Origin: Acrocarpospora pleiomorpha
GTDB lineage: Bacteria > Actinomycetota > Actinomycetes > Streptosporangiales > Streptosporangiaceae
Length of the DNA stretch: 64,000 nt
Assembly: GCF_009687885.1 (NCBI RefSeq)
Contig: NZ_BLAF01000011.1
Coordinates: 145,548-209,547 of the forward strand
Direction: 5' to 3'
The position numbers and the translations under genes are program-made. The notes beneath the pieces were generated by a model. The model worked only from the letters and a program-made list of their open reading frames with translations. It had not been told where the DNA came from and ran no database searches. Shown one piece after another: positions 16,367 through 24,462 of the stretch; the stretch's first letter is position 1; each line of letters starts with the position of its first letter.

Positions 16367-17329
16367 CTAGGCGCCGAGGATCCGCCGCAGCCACCTCAGC
16401 CGCGCCGCCTTCGCCTCCTGCGAGATCGCGGCCTGCGGCGCCATCATGTCGAACCCGTGGAACCCGCCGGGCCACACGTGCAGCTCGGCCACGCCGCCCG
16501 ACTGCCAGATGCCGGTGGCGTACGCGACGTCCTCGTCCCGGAAGGTCTCGGCCGAGCCGACGTCGACGAAGGCAGGCGGCAGGCCGGACAGGTCGGCGGC
16601 CCGCGCGGGCGCGGCGTACGGGGAGACGTCGGGGCCGCCGCGCCGGTCGCCGAGCAGCGCCGTCCAGCCGGTGTCGTTCGAGGTTCTGTCCCAGACGCCC
16701 AGGCCCGCCATCTGGTGGCTGGACACGGTGTCGTTCCTGTCGTCGAGCATCGGGCAGATCAGCAGCTGGCCGATCAGAGCGGGGCCGCCCCGGTCGCGGG
16801 CCAGCAGCGCCACGGCCGCCGCGAGGCCGCCGCCCGCGCTCGCGCCCGCGACGATGATCCTCCCTGGGTCGACGCCGATCTCGTCGGCGTGCTTGGCCGT
16901 CCACACCAGGCCCGCGTAGCTGTCCTCGACCGGCGCGGGGTGCGGGTGTTCGGGCGCGAGCCGGTACTCCACCGAGACGACCGCCAGCTTCAGCTCCACG
17001 ACCATGTCGAGCATCTCGGTGGGGATCAGTCGGTTGGTGCCCAGGATCATGCCGCCGCCGTGGATGTTGTAGAGCGCGGGCACCGGTTCCGTCTCGCCCG
17101 CCGGGCGCAGGACGAGCAGCGAGATGTCGGGCTCGCCCGCCGGACCGGGGACGGTCAGCTCCGTGACGTCGATCGCGCCGCCGCGGGTGAAGTCCTCCTC
17201 CGGCATGAACGGCGCATCGCGCAGCGCGGGCAGCGTCTCCATCGTCAGGGACGGCGGTATGAACTCTGCCATCACGGTCAGCGCGGCGGCCAGCTCGGGG
17301 TCGAACGGCGGCGGGGTGGGTACGGTCAT
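16367..17329 (-). CDS. Alpha/beta hydrolase, HSL-type acetyl esterase/lipase
   Basis: A 320-residue esterase of the hormone-sensitive-lipase family. HGGG (oxyanion hole) lies near residue 91, the nucleophile Ser in GASAGGG near 165, and a catalytic Asp/His pair is provided by FRDEDVAYA and GGFHGFD near 265-295. EYRLAPEHPHPAP is a family signature. The enzyme hydrolyses short-chain esters in the cytoplasm. The ATG at 17329 is preceded by AGGAGCCGATC, a good ribosome site. The partner gene downstream is the PucR regulator. Physiological substrate unknown. Confidence 0.9.
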   Translation of the reverse strand: MTVPTPPPFDPELAAALTVMAEFIPPSLTMETLPALRDAPFMPEEDFTRGGAIDVTELTVPGPAGEPDISLLVLRPAGETEPVPALYNIHGGGMILGTNRLIPTEMLDMVVELKLAVVSVEYRLAPEHPHPAPVEDSYAGLVWTAKHADEIGVDPGRIIVAGASAGGGLAAAVALLARDRGGPALIGQLLICPMLDDRNDTVSSHQMAGLGVWDRTSNDTGWTALLGDRRGGPDVSPYAAPARAADLSGLPPAFVDVGSAETFRDEDVAYATGIWQSGGVAELHVWPGGFHGFDMMAPQAAISQEAKAARLRWLRRILGA

Positions 17330-17562
17330 GATCGGCTCCTGGATGTCGATGGTGTTACGCGCGGCTGACATCACCGCCTACCAGCATCGTGATCCGGCCC
17401 CGCCTCCCGATCGAGCGCCACGCGGCGGAAACCACCCGCCAAATGGCGGAACGTCTCACGGGGCAATCACCCCATCACCGGCAGGCCTCCCGACGCGCTG
17501 GGTCCGGAAATGAGTACGGGCCTACTCATGCGCGGACGAAATCGTCAACATCATCGTGAAGT

Positions 17563-17700
17563 ATGACAAGTTCCCCCGAGGGTGATCCGATCCTCCGCTC
17601 AGAACCCGGAGACGGCGCGCCCCAGCCGGATGATCCGGACCTGCCGCTGGAAGCCCCCGACTACGACGCGATCGACCGGGAGGTGGCCGCCCATGCCTAA
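17563..17700 (+). CDS. 45-residue acidic ORF coupled to the CHAP hydrolase
   Basis: A short frame from the ATG at 17563 to a TAA at 17698-17700 encodes 45 residues, mostly Asp, Glu and Pro (for example PDDPDLPLEAPDYDAIDREV). Its last 8 bases overlap the start of the CHAP gene (ATGCCTAA). The frame carries the CHAP gene's strong GGGAGGTG site within its coding sequence, a typical coupled arrangement. No family is recognised. It is acidic and probably disordered. It could be an inhibitor or chaperone of the hydrolase or a leader that gates its translation. Confidence 0.45.
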   Translation: MTSSPEGDPILRSEPGDGAPQPDDPDLPLEAPDYDAIDREVAAHA

Positions 17701-18403
17701 GGCCAGCGACCTGCTCAAGATGATGGCCGCCTTCGAAGGATACCGAGAGGGGCGCAGCCAGTCCCTTTTCGGCCGCCGGTACGGCATCCGCCACCGTGCC
17801 CCCATATTCAGCGGAGCCAAATGGTGTGACATGTTCCTCGCCGAGTGCGCGCTCCTGGCGGGCGGCAAGGACATGCTCACGATCGTGGGCGATTTCGCCT
17901 TCACGCCCTCCCACGCCAACTGGTTCAAGGAGAACGGACGCTGGCACAAGGGAGCCGCCGGTATTCGCGCGGGAGACGTGGTGTTCTTCGACTTCCCCGA
18001 CTCCGAGCCGGGAATCCAGCACGTCGGCGTGGTGGAGAAGGTGCGCTCCGGCACGACGATCCAGACGATCGAAGGCAATACGTCAAACGTCGTGGCGCGC
18101 CGCTCGCGCAACCTGCGTCACGTCGTCGGGTACGGCAGGCCCGCCTACAACGGCACGTCCTCGCCGTCCCGTGTCCCGTCCTTCCCGAATTCGGTGACGG
18201 CGGGACTCATCGGCGAACTGGACGTGCGCAGCGTGCAAGAACTGCTGATCCAGCACGGCTTCGGCGTCGGCCCTGACGGCGCCGACGGCGACTTCGGGCC
18301 GAACACCCGCCGGGCGCTGCGGAAGTTCCAGCACGCGCACAATCTGCCGGAGACCGATCTCCCAGATGACAAAACCTGGCAGGAACTCTGGCTCGCCTGG
18401 TGA
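17693..18403 (+). CDS. CHAP-domain peptidoglycan hydrolase with C-terminal peptidoglycan-binding domain, no signal peptide
   Basis: A 236-residue protein. Residues about 15-145 form a CHAP amidase/endopeptidase domain, with the nucleophile Cys in AKWCDMFLAE, the base His in PGIQHVGVVEKV and an acidic residue in IEGNTS. After a Ser/Pro linker, residues about 175-236 match PG_binding_1 (VRSVQELLIQHGFG, DGDFGPNTRRALRKFQ). The start at 17693 has GGGAGGTG seven bases upstream. No signal peptide or transmembrane segment precedes the CHAP domain, so export would need a holin, lysis or another route. The architecture is that of phage or tail-like endolysins. Confidence 0.88.
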   Translation: MPKASDLLKMMAAFEGYREGRSQSLFGRRYGIRHRAPIFSGAKWCDMFLAECALLAGGKDMLTIVGDFAFTPSHANWFKENGRWHKGAAGIRAGDVVFFDFPDSEPGIQHVGVVEKVRSGTTIQTIEGNTSNVVARRSRNLRHVVGYGRPAYNGTSSPSRVPSFPNSVTAGLIGELDVRSVQELLIQHGFGVGPDGADGDFGPNTRRALRKFQHAHNLPETDLPDDKTWQELWLAW

Positions 18404-18489
18404 GCGATCCGCGTCGCCGGCAAAAATCCCCACTCGACCTCGGCCGTTCAGTGAAGTACGGCGGAGTTGCCAGGACTTCAAAACCAGCA

Positions 18490-19269
18490 TCAGGGCTGCG
18501 CTGCGCTTGTTGCGGAACCGCCTCCCTCTGGCCTCTCTGAAACTAGCGCTCGTCCGCCTCGTCTCCTGCGGGCCTTACTACTCGACCTGAGCTCAGCGTG
18601 ATCTGGCGCCATATCTTTTATCTTTTGCTCTACCTCACCCGCGAATGCTGCTGCTAGCTTCTCGGACTCTGCGCTGGAAGCCCCCCACTGGACGACAGCA
18701 AGCTGAAGCGCTGTCCGATAGATCTTCAGCACCGCTTCGATGTCCTTGACCTTGGCTTCGGCATCCAGGAGCTTCGCGCGCAGGGCTTCTTCCGATCTCC
18801 CAGGGGGAATCGCTGAGGAAGATTGCGCCCCAGTCTCGGTGCCTACAGCAGAAAGCGCCATCTCATCGGGGAGCTTAGTTGTGTCCCGCGAACGACCAGT
18901 CAGCAGCATGAGGAAGGTCTCCATCAGATAAACCCGCCTCCGAAACGTGTCGCCCTCCCGGCTCGACATCAAGGCCGCCAGCGCCAGGATCACGAGAACG
19001 AGAACAGGAAGAGAGGCGATGAAGCCAAGAACTCCAGCTGCGCTTGGTAGGGCATAGCCTTTGAGGATCATCACGGATCCGAGCCCAGCGCCCCCGAGGC
19101 CCAAGACGAGGCCCACCCTCCGCCCCGTGGTGCCGATTGCCCTCGGCCAGAGCCTCTCCCACCTGGCAGCGGCAGCGTGCTGTGCAGGCCTCGCATTCCG
19201 TTGCCCGGATTTGGCAGCGGGAGTCCTTTCAAGCGCTGACCTGGTCCGCCTTCTCCGACTCCCCGACAT
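18490..19269 (-). CDS. Membrane protein with C-terminal coiled coil, function unknown
   Basis: A 259-residue protein. The first 48 residues are strongly basic (SRRRRTRSALER). Two hydrophobic segments follow (about 52-72 and 80-102). A cytoplasmic-looking region rich in Ala, Glu and Lys comes next (about 155-215, LRAKLLDAEAKVKDIEAVLKIY), likely a coiled coil, with a basic tail at the end. It is alone between convergent and divergent neighbours. No recognised family. Confidence 0.5.
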   Translation of the reverse strand: MSGSRRRRTRSALERTPAAKSGQRNARPAQHAAAARWERLWPRAIGTTGRRVGLVLGLGGAGLGSVMILKGYALPSAAGVLGFIASLPVLVLVILALAALMSSREGDTFRRRVYLMETFLMLLTGRSRDTTKLPDEMALSAVGTETGAQSSSAIPPGRSEEALRAKLLDAEAKVKDIEAVLKIYRTALQLAVVQWGASSAESEKLAAAFAGEVEQKIKDMAPDHAELRSSSKARRRRGGRALVSERPEGGGSATSAAQP

Positions 19270-19766
19270 TAGAGTCCCCGGCAGGAGTAAGTCGGATCAT
19301 TGACTCCATTATTAACGATCATCGTTTCCTGCCTTCTACGCTGAAGGTCGAACTTGGGATCACCAATCCACCTGATCGCAATCCCCACAAGGAAGATCTA
19401 TCACAGCGGCAGCAGGAGGCCAATCCGTCCCCGCCGTGACAATCCTTTGAGAAGAAAGCTACGACCTTCTGCGATAGATCAGGGCCACCGGGAACCCGAA
19501 TTAGCCGTGATCCAATAGGCATAGCCGACGCCCTTCCCCGTCGAACCGACGTTTACTCTGCTTGAAGGGGAAGCGAAATGTCGATGTTCGCAACAACTAG
19601 ACACATTTCGACATCACTTTAAGTTATGATGCATAACACTCAGCAATAGGGTGCCGGATCGATCTACAACCTGTGATGTTTGTCACATTTTTGCATCGAG
19701 GATGGGCGCTTGATCCGCCAGTATGCGGCAGCTTTCGTTCGCTTGTTCTCCGAGCCCTATACGGCC
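19270..19766. other. Intergenic, AT-richer stretch with small inverted repeats
   Basis: Nearly 500 bases without a supportable gene. The part around 19560-19690 is clearly AT-richer than its surroundings. It contains GTTATG-ATG-CATAAC (19623-19637, 6-bp arms) and two related ATTTCGACAT-like elements (about 19575 and 19606). It may be a promoter region of an unannotated transcript or transferred DNA. Short frames have no domain. Confidence 0.3.
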
Positions 19767-20954
19767 TCAAGGCGTGGATTCGACTCGGATGGGGTGGGAC
19801 AGCACCGGGTGATAGAGGTAGCCGAGGTCATTCCAGGGGACGGTGTCGGGCTGGGTACGGCCATGATCGTCGGTGGCGCGTACCCGGACGATGTGATCGC
19901 CGGGCTCTGGGTCCCAGCTGAACTGCCAGCGGACCCACGCCGCCGGTATCTCCGCCGGAGCCAGTGACGCCTCCTGCCAAGGGCCCTCGTCGATGCGATA
20001 TTCGACCGTCGTGACCCGGTTCTCCCCCGCGAACGCACGCCCCCGGATGACTTGCGGCACCGGCCGCAGCCGTGCCGGCCAGGGCAGTTCCACCAGGCTC
20101 GCCACCGGTAGGCCGGTGATCGGCATACCAGGTGAGGGCGCCTGCGGAGGGTAGTCCGGGCCGATCAGCACGTAGTCTTCGGTGTTCCACGGAACGTGCA
20201 AGGGCTGTTCGGAGACTTCGATCCGGCCCACCCATTTGATGCTGGCCGCGCCGAGCCATCCGGACACCACGATCCGTGCCGGGTATCCATGATCGGGCGG
20301 CAGCGTCTCGCCGTTCATGGCCAGCGCGAGCAGGGTGTCGTCGGCGAGCGCCTTGGCCAGCGGCATGGGGCGGCGGGCATGGATCTCGTCGAGGGACTCC
20401 GGCATCACCTCGCACGCGTCCGGCGTGATCCCGGCGGGTTCGAGCAGGTCGCGCAACCGGACGCCGGTCCATTCCGCGGTGCCGATCGCACCGCGTCCCC
20501 ACTGGGTGCCGTCGAACTTGTGTCCGTGCTCCTCGCCAAACAGCATCCGGCGGTTACCGGCGCACTCGATTGTGCGGATCATTGAGACCATCGGCATTTT
20601 CCACAGGTCGGCGTAGGTGTAGGTGATCGGTTCGCGTACCCCACGTCCTTCGATCCGGAGCAGCCATCTCTCCGCGTCCAGATGAGGAGTCGGTGCGTGA
20701 CTGCGAAGGAAGAAACGATCGATCGGGGTGATGTAGCCAGGCATGCGGTCCGGCCGGATCCCGTAGTCCAGACCGGTCCCGGTGTCCTCCATGAGCTCGG
20801 AGGGAGTTGGTTTGACGACCTTGCGTTCCCTGACCGCCTCACGTGAGGGATAACCAGGCTCGCTCCCGTACAGGGCCCCACTCAAGGCGTGTCGCCTCCT
20901 ACGGCTCGCTTGAGCCTCTTCATGAGTCCCCAGCTGGGACACTATTTTTGTCAT
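19767..20954 (-). CDS. Molybdopterin-dependent oxidoreductase, sulfite-oxidase family
   Basis: A 395-residue sulfite-oxidase-type molybdoenzyme. The Mo-ligand cysteine lies in TIECAGNRR near residue 125. DHGYPARIVVSGWLGAASIKWV and the following region are the conserved cofactor-binding segment. The C-terminal part (VIRGRAFAGENRVTTVEYRIDEGPW) is the Mo-co dimerisation domain. There is no Tat signal or haem domain, so the enzyme is probably cytoplasmic. The N-terminus has an additional 90 residues with a basic linker. It is a single gene on this strand, divergent from a phosphoribosyltransferase-like gene. The substrate could be sulfite or another oxo-acceptor. Confidence 0.9.
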   Translation of the reverse strand: MTKIVSQLGTHEEAQASRRRRHALSGALYGSEPGYPSREAVRERKVVKPTPSELMEDTGTGLDYGIRPDRMPGYITPIDRFFLRSHAPTPHLDAERWLLRIEGRGVREPITYTYADLWKMPMVSMIRTIECAGNRRMLFGEEHGHKFDGTQWGRGAIGTAEWTGVRLRDLLEPAGITPDACEVMPESLDEIHARRPMPLAKALADDTLLALAMNGETLPPDHGYPARIVVSGWLGAASIKWVGRIEVSEQPLHVPWNTEDYVLIGPDYPPQAPSPGMPITGLPVASLVELPWPARLRPVPQVIRGRAFAGENRVTTVEYRIDEGPWQEASLAPAEIPAAWVRWQFSWDPEPGDHIVRVRATDDHGRTQPDTVPWNDLGYLYHPVLSHPIRVESTP

Positions 20955-21034
20955 CGTGCCATAGCAGGTTACGGATGCCCTGAACCGGTCCTCTGCGCCG
21001 GTGGGAGGCCGCGACGATCCGCTGGAGAAATCGG

Positions 21035-21922
21035 ATGCTTCGGACTGGCAGGTTCCGTAACCATGGTTCGGTGACGACCCCGTACCGGCCGTTCCGGTGG
21101 GATCTGGTCCGCCGTGATCAGCTCGGCACGCTCCTGGATGGCCAAGAAGTCGCGCTGGACTTTCTGGAGCCGTTGATCGAGTGCGCGGCCAAGGTCCTGG
21201 CCCGCAGCGGCGATGGCGACCTGTATTTCGTCGGCCGCTCCGCCGACAGCATCTTCGACGTGCTCTCCGGCGCGCTGTCCGGCACCTCTCGCTCTGACCG
21301 GGTCTGCCTGCTGCCGTTCTCCTACCGGTTCGAGGAACCGCTGCTCGTACACGAGGTCCGGCAGTTGCGGATCAACCTGGAGGCGATGGGCATCAGCCCG
21401 TACGGCCTGGCCCGCCGTGCGCGCCCGATCGTCTTCGCCGACCTGGTCTACGGGGGCCACACCTTCACCCATTTGTACGGTTTCCTACGCGACTGGATCG
21501 CCGACGAACACGAGACATGGGATGTCATTCGGCTGAAGCTGCGCTTTCTGGGCGTCACCGCACGCAAGAAGACCAGCCCCAGCACTTGGCGCTGGTGGCA
21601 GGACGCCGACTGGACCGATGAACTGCCCCGCAGCGCCATCACCAACGTGTCCATACCCGGCACCCTGTGGAACTACCTCGGCAACTCCCAGGAGAAGATC
21701 GCACCGTCCTTCCGACGTACCCTCTGGGCTGACGAGACCGTCACCGCACCTCGGCACAGCGAGAAGGTCGCCCACGCCCTGGCCGAGGCTGTCGCCTACG
21801 TTGAGCAGGGCCGAAGCCATCCGACCCGGACAGCGATAGCGCGCCATCTGGCCAGCGAACCCACCTTCGCTCAACCCTGGCTACGGACGCTCGCCCTGGA
21901 ACTCCGTAAAGGATCACCATGA
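21035..21922 (+). CDS. Phosphoribosyltransferase-like conserved protein
   Basis: A 295-residue protein. It has GDLYFVGRSADSIFDVLSGAL near residue 60 and RPIVFADLVYGGHTFTHLY near 130. The second resembles the PRPP-loop (hydrophobics, acidic residue, then a glycine/threonine turn) of phosphoribosyltransferases. The rest is unlike well-known subfamilies. GGAG seven bases before the ATG at 21035 supports this start. It overlaps the next (broken) HAD gene by four bases, so the two were once co-translated. Function unknown; PRTase-like proteins beside HAD genes occur in accessory operons. Confidence 0.55.
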   Translation: MLRTGRFRNHGSVTTPYRPFRWDLVRRDQLGTLLDGQEVALDFLEPLIECAAKVLARSGDGDLYFVGRSADSIFDVLSGALSGTSRSDRVCLLPFSYRFEEPLLVHEVRQLRINLEAMGISPYGLARRARPIVFADLVYGGHTFTHLYGFLRDWIADEHETWDVIRLKLRFLGVTARKKTSPSTWRWWQDADWTDELPRSAITNVSIPGTLWNYLGNSQEKIAPSFRRTLWADETVTAPRHSEKVAHALAEAVAYVEQGRSHPTRTAIARHLASEPTFAQPWLRTLALELRKGSP

Positions 21923-22168
21923 CACCGATGCTGCTGCTGGACGTGGACGGCGTGCTCAACCCATCACGCCGTTCGTCGCTCGCGTGGCGGCGCTACACCG
22001 GCATCGTGGATGGAGAGCCGTACAAGATCTTGCTCGACCCACGCCACGGCCCGCACCGGGCTGCCCCGCCTGCCCATCATTCCCGTCGACGACTTCCTCT
22101 TGATCCACGTCGACGCCAGATTCGCCGACCGTGACGGTCCCCCCTCCTCAGGGGAGGCCGCTGGATAG
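21919..22168 (+). pseudogene. Broken HAD-type hydrolase gene
   Basis: The frame starts with MTPMLLLDVDGVLNP, a textbook HAD motif I (DxDGVLN), and continues to KILLDPRHG. The family's middle section is then missing. The end reappears in another frame as ARTGLPRLPIIPVDDFLLIHVDARFADRDG, resembling the family's C-terminal LLIHVDP region. An internal deletion with a frameshift best explains this. The start overlaps the PRTase-like gene (ATGA). Confidence 0.65.
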
Positions 22169-22177
22169 GATGGACCG

Positions 22178-22564
22178 ATGGCGACAAACTATCGGCCGAT
22201 CACGCTCAGCGAGCTGGCCGGGCATCTCGCCGTGGCCACCAACGACAAGATCCGGTGGAAACTCGTCTGGGAGTTCCTGGAGGAATACCGCTGGGAGCCC
22301 GCCGCAGCGCAACCGGCACTGCTGAAGGACGAGCCAAGCCTGATCGGCGACGAACGCTGGGACACCCTCCTCGCGGCACTCGCCGAGCACCTGGCCGCCC
22401 AACACGACCTCGCGCCTCCGGCATGGGCCGACGGCAGAGTCCTACGCCGTGCCTGGTTTCCCGCAGAACTGGCTGTCCAGCGAGCCGACGCCATCGCATG
22501 GGCGCCCGCCGCCTTCCGCAAGCACGGTGTCTACCTCTCGATCAAGGATCTGGAAGCAGCATGA
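22178..22564 (+). CDS. Small conserved protein, possibly half of a two-gene accessory module
   Basis: A 128-residue soluble protein rich in Trp, Ala, Leu and acidic residues (KIRWKLVWEFLEEYRWEP, then LLAALAEHLAAQHDLAPP and FRKHGVYLSIKDLEAA at the end). I recall similar proteins upstream of a nucleotidyltransferase-like partner in other actinomycetes, but I cannot verify that here. Its stop overlaps an ATG (ATGA at 22561), showing that a coupled downstream gene once existed. That gene is now only a stub. A suitable AGGAT site precedes the start. Confidence 0.55.
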   Translation: MATNYRPITLSELAGHLAVATNDKIRWKLVWEFLEEYRWEPAAAQPALLKDEPSLIGDERWDTLLAALAEHLAAQHDLAPPAWADGRVLRRAWFPAELAVQRADAIAWAPAAFRKHGVYLSIKDLEAA

Positions 22565-22638
22565 CCGAACCCGCCAGCACCATCGGAGTAACGGTCAGTC
22601 TACGCCCACCCGCCAAGCGGCCCGATGGAGATCGATGA
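22561..22638 (+). pseudogene. Stub of a gene coupled to the 128-residue protein
   Basis: A 25-codon frame beginning MTEPAST at the ATGA overlap and ending in TGA at 22636. It has the start architecture of a translationally coupled second gene but no domain. Inference: the 5' end of a partner gene whose body was deleted. Confidence 0.3.
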
Positions 22639-23058
22639 TCTCCTGATCTCGAGGCCGCCCCGCCGCCTCAGACGGCGATTCGTCCTCCACGTCACCCGCT
22701 CCGCACACGAAGGCCCAGGTCAAGGTGCGAGTCGCCGATCGATGGCGGCAATCAGGGTCGGGGGAGAAAGCCGGTCTCGCGCGCATTCTGATAGGCCAGG
22801 GTCAGCTGTTGCGCTCAGCCCACTCCGCCCGCGTCTGCATCGGCACCGGTCATGCTCTTCCCGGCGACCCGACCGTGTATCTCAAGGCACCCTGGCCGCC
22901 ACTCCGCTTACTTATCGCTTACGCGTTTGCCAGGAAGTGGAATGGATTTCCACAGAGTCGCGCAAGGCGGCGTCAATATGTTTAATCCCCAGCGGCAGGC
23001 TTTGCAGATGAAATCACCGGGATTTCAGAAGGCCGCCGCGGATCGGGGGTTCAATATC
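22639..23058. other. Intergenic region without a supported gene
   Basis: About 420 bases between the gene stub and the secreted-protein gene. It has open frames on the plus strand (for example 22725-22985), but no recognised domain and no ribosome site. The last 120 bases are less GC-rich and probably hold the promoter of the downstream secreted protein. Confidence 0.3.
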
Positions 23059-23475
23059 ATGCGTTTCGCCAAGCCTCTCATCGCAGGTGTCCTCAGCGCG
23101 AGCCTGATCGCCGTGCCGTTCGCGGGTGCGTCGCTCGCGGACACGGCCACGTACCGGCCGCCCGTGGCTTCGGCGGTCCAGCAGAAGGACCGGCACCCGG
23201 AGGTCTCGGTCAGCGACGACCAGGTAGCGTCCGGGGACTCCTACACGGTCACCGTCGAGACCAAAGGCGTGCGGCACGCCGGCACCGCCACCATCACCGG
23301 CCTGAACGGCAGGACGTACACGGTCCGGCTGCGGAACGGCCGCGCCACCAAGACCCTGACCGTCCCCGAGGGCATCCGGCCGGGCACGTACCAGGTCCAC
23401 GCCACGGTCGACGGCAGGAGTGCCTCCGCGTCGATCAACGTTACGCGGGCCGCCAGGCGCGACGACCGTCACTAG
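23059..23475 (+). CDS. Secreted protein with Ig-like beta-sandwich, unknown function
   Basis: A 138-residue preprotein with a signal peptide (MRFAKPLIAGVLSASLIAVP ... ASLAD, cleavage near residue 28). The mature part of about 110 residues alternates hydrophobic and polar residues (DSYTVTVETKGVRHAG, TYTVRLRNGRAT, GTYQVHATVDG), typical of a single immunoglobulin-like or bacterial surface beta domain. The start was placed at the signal peptide ATG, which has GGGGGT eight bases upstream. A strong terminator follows. Confidence 0.65.
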   Translation: MRFAKPLIAGVLSASLIAVPFAGASLADTATYRPPVASAVQQKDRHPEVSVSDDQVASGDSYTVTVETKGVRHAGTATITGLNGRTYTVRLRNGRATKTLTVPEGIRPGTYQVHATVDGRSASASINVTRAARRDDRH

Positions 23476-23520
23476 GACGACGGGACCGGCAGGACACTCG
23501 CACACCCGCCCTGGAACTCG

Positions 23521-23559
23521 GCGTGCAGGTGGTGGCCAGGTTGGCCACCACCTGCACGC
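23521..23559. terminator. Perfect 18-bp hairpin terminator
   Basis: GCGTGCAGGTGGTGGCCA and its exact complement are separated by only three bases (GGT). It lies 45 bases after the stop of the secreted-protein gene and before the acetyltransferase. It has no T run but is very stable. Confidence 0.75.
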
Positions 23560-23654
23560 GATTCCTCCTCCTGCGAACGTGGGTGTCCGGCCGGGCCCTA
23601 CGCCGACTAAGTACCATGACATGGCATCTGCGGCGCCGACGGAACGGGAGCAAA

Positions 23655-24110
23655 GTGAAGATCGCAGTAGACGACCTTTCCGGGCCGGAGATCGCCGAGT
23701 TCCTCAACGAGCACATCCAGGAGATGCGGTCCATCACGCCCCTGGAGAGTAAGCACGCCCTCGATCTCGACGGGCTCCGCAAGCCCGAGATCACCTTCTG
23801 GTCAGTCATGGACGGTGACACCCTGGTGGGCTGCGGTGCGATCAAGAGACTGGACACGGACCACGCCGAGGTGAAGTCGATGCGCACCAGGCCGGTGCGC
23901 AAGCGGAGCGGGATCGCATCCCTGTTGCTGGAGCACATCATCACCGAGGCCAGGCGCATGGGTTTCACCCGGCTTAGCCTCGAGACCGGCTCGGATGATT
24001 TCTTCCTGCCCGCCAGGAAGCTGTACGAGAAATTCGGGTTCGATTACTGCGAACCCTTTGCGGACTACCGGCTCGACCCGTACAGCGCGTTCATGACAAG
24101 GTCGCTCTGA
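23655..24110 (+). CDS. GNAT-family N-acetyltransferase
   Basis: A 151-residue acetyltransferase. VKSMRTRPVRKRSGIASLLLEHI carries the acetyl-CoA-binding R-x-x-G-x-A turn, and LYEKFGFDYCEPFADYRLDP is the usual C-terminal motif. It resembles PhnO/YsnE-type small enzymes, and the substrate is unknown. GTG at 23655 is chosen because GGGAG lies four bases upstream. An ATG at 23619 with a very basic extension is less likely. Confidence 0.88.
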   Translation: MKIAVDDLSGPEIAEFLNEHIQEMRSITPLESKHALDLDGLRKPEITFWSVMDGDTLVGCGAIKRLDTDHAEVKSMRTRPVRKRSGIASLLLEHIITEARRMGFTRLSLETGSDDFFLPARKLYEKFGFDYCEPFADYRLDPYSAFMTRSL

Positions 24111-24113
24111 AAG

Positions 24114-24350
24114 TCATCCGCCGCGCAGCCGGGAGCGCACGTCCTCGAGGCTCGGGTTGACCAGGGCTGAGCCGTCAGGGAAGACGACGGTGGGGATGAG
24201 CCAGGAGCCGCCGTTCAGCTCGCTGATGAGCTCGACGGCGCCGGGCGTGCTGTCCACGTCCACCTCCGTGTAGGCGATGCCCGCTTCGCTGAGCCGCGCC
24301 TTGAGCCGGTGGCAGTGCCCGCACCAGCGGGCGCCATAGATCGTGATCAT
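24114..24350 (-). CDS. mrx1: Mycoredoxin / glutaredoxin-like protein
   Basis: A 78-residue glutaredoxin-fold protein with the redox motif WCGHC (residues 9-13) and the cis-proline region LIPTVVFPDGS. Mycoredoxins in actinomycetes use mycothiol in place of glutathione to reduce mixed disulfides. Length and motif fit that family. It converges with the acetyltransferase, four bases away, and is divergent from the peptide-transport operon. Confidence 0.88.
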   Translation of the reverse strand: MITIYGARWCGHCHRLKARLSEAGIAYTEVDVDSTPGAVELISELNGGSWLIPTVVFPDGSALVNPSLEDVRSRLRGG

Positions 24351-24374
24351 TTATTTCCTATTCGGGCGGGGGGT

Positions 24375-24404
24375 TTGACCGGTGGCGACACGACCGAATA
24401 CTCT
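24375..24404 (+). promoter_or_regulatory. Candidate promoter of the peptide transport operon
   Basis: TTGACC (24375) and TACTCT (24399) are separated by 18 bases, a sigma-70-like spacing. The site lies about 60 bases before the first gene of the operon, in the 112-base divergent gap next to mycoredoxin. Confidence 0.4.
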
Positions 24405-24462
24405 CATGAGCCAAGTGGATTCTACCGGTAGACACCGCAGCTAGGCAGGTTGATCCGGTCGC

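Noticed and set aside
17522..18022. Minus-strand frame opposite the CHAP gene
   Set aside because: The plus strand carries CHAP and peptidoglycan-binding motifs and a good ribosome site; the minus frame is a shadow.
19680..19967. 95-residue plus-strand frame overlapping the sulfite-oxidase gene end
   Set aside because: More than half overlaps the firmly identified minus-strand enzyme gene and no domain is visible.
22725..22985. Possible 86-residue protein before the secreted-protein gene
   Set aside because: No ribosome site, no recognised domain, unremarkable codon pattern; noted only as part of the intergenic region.
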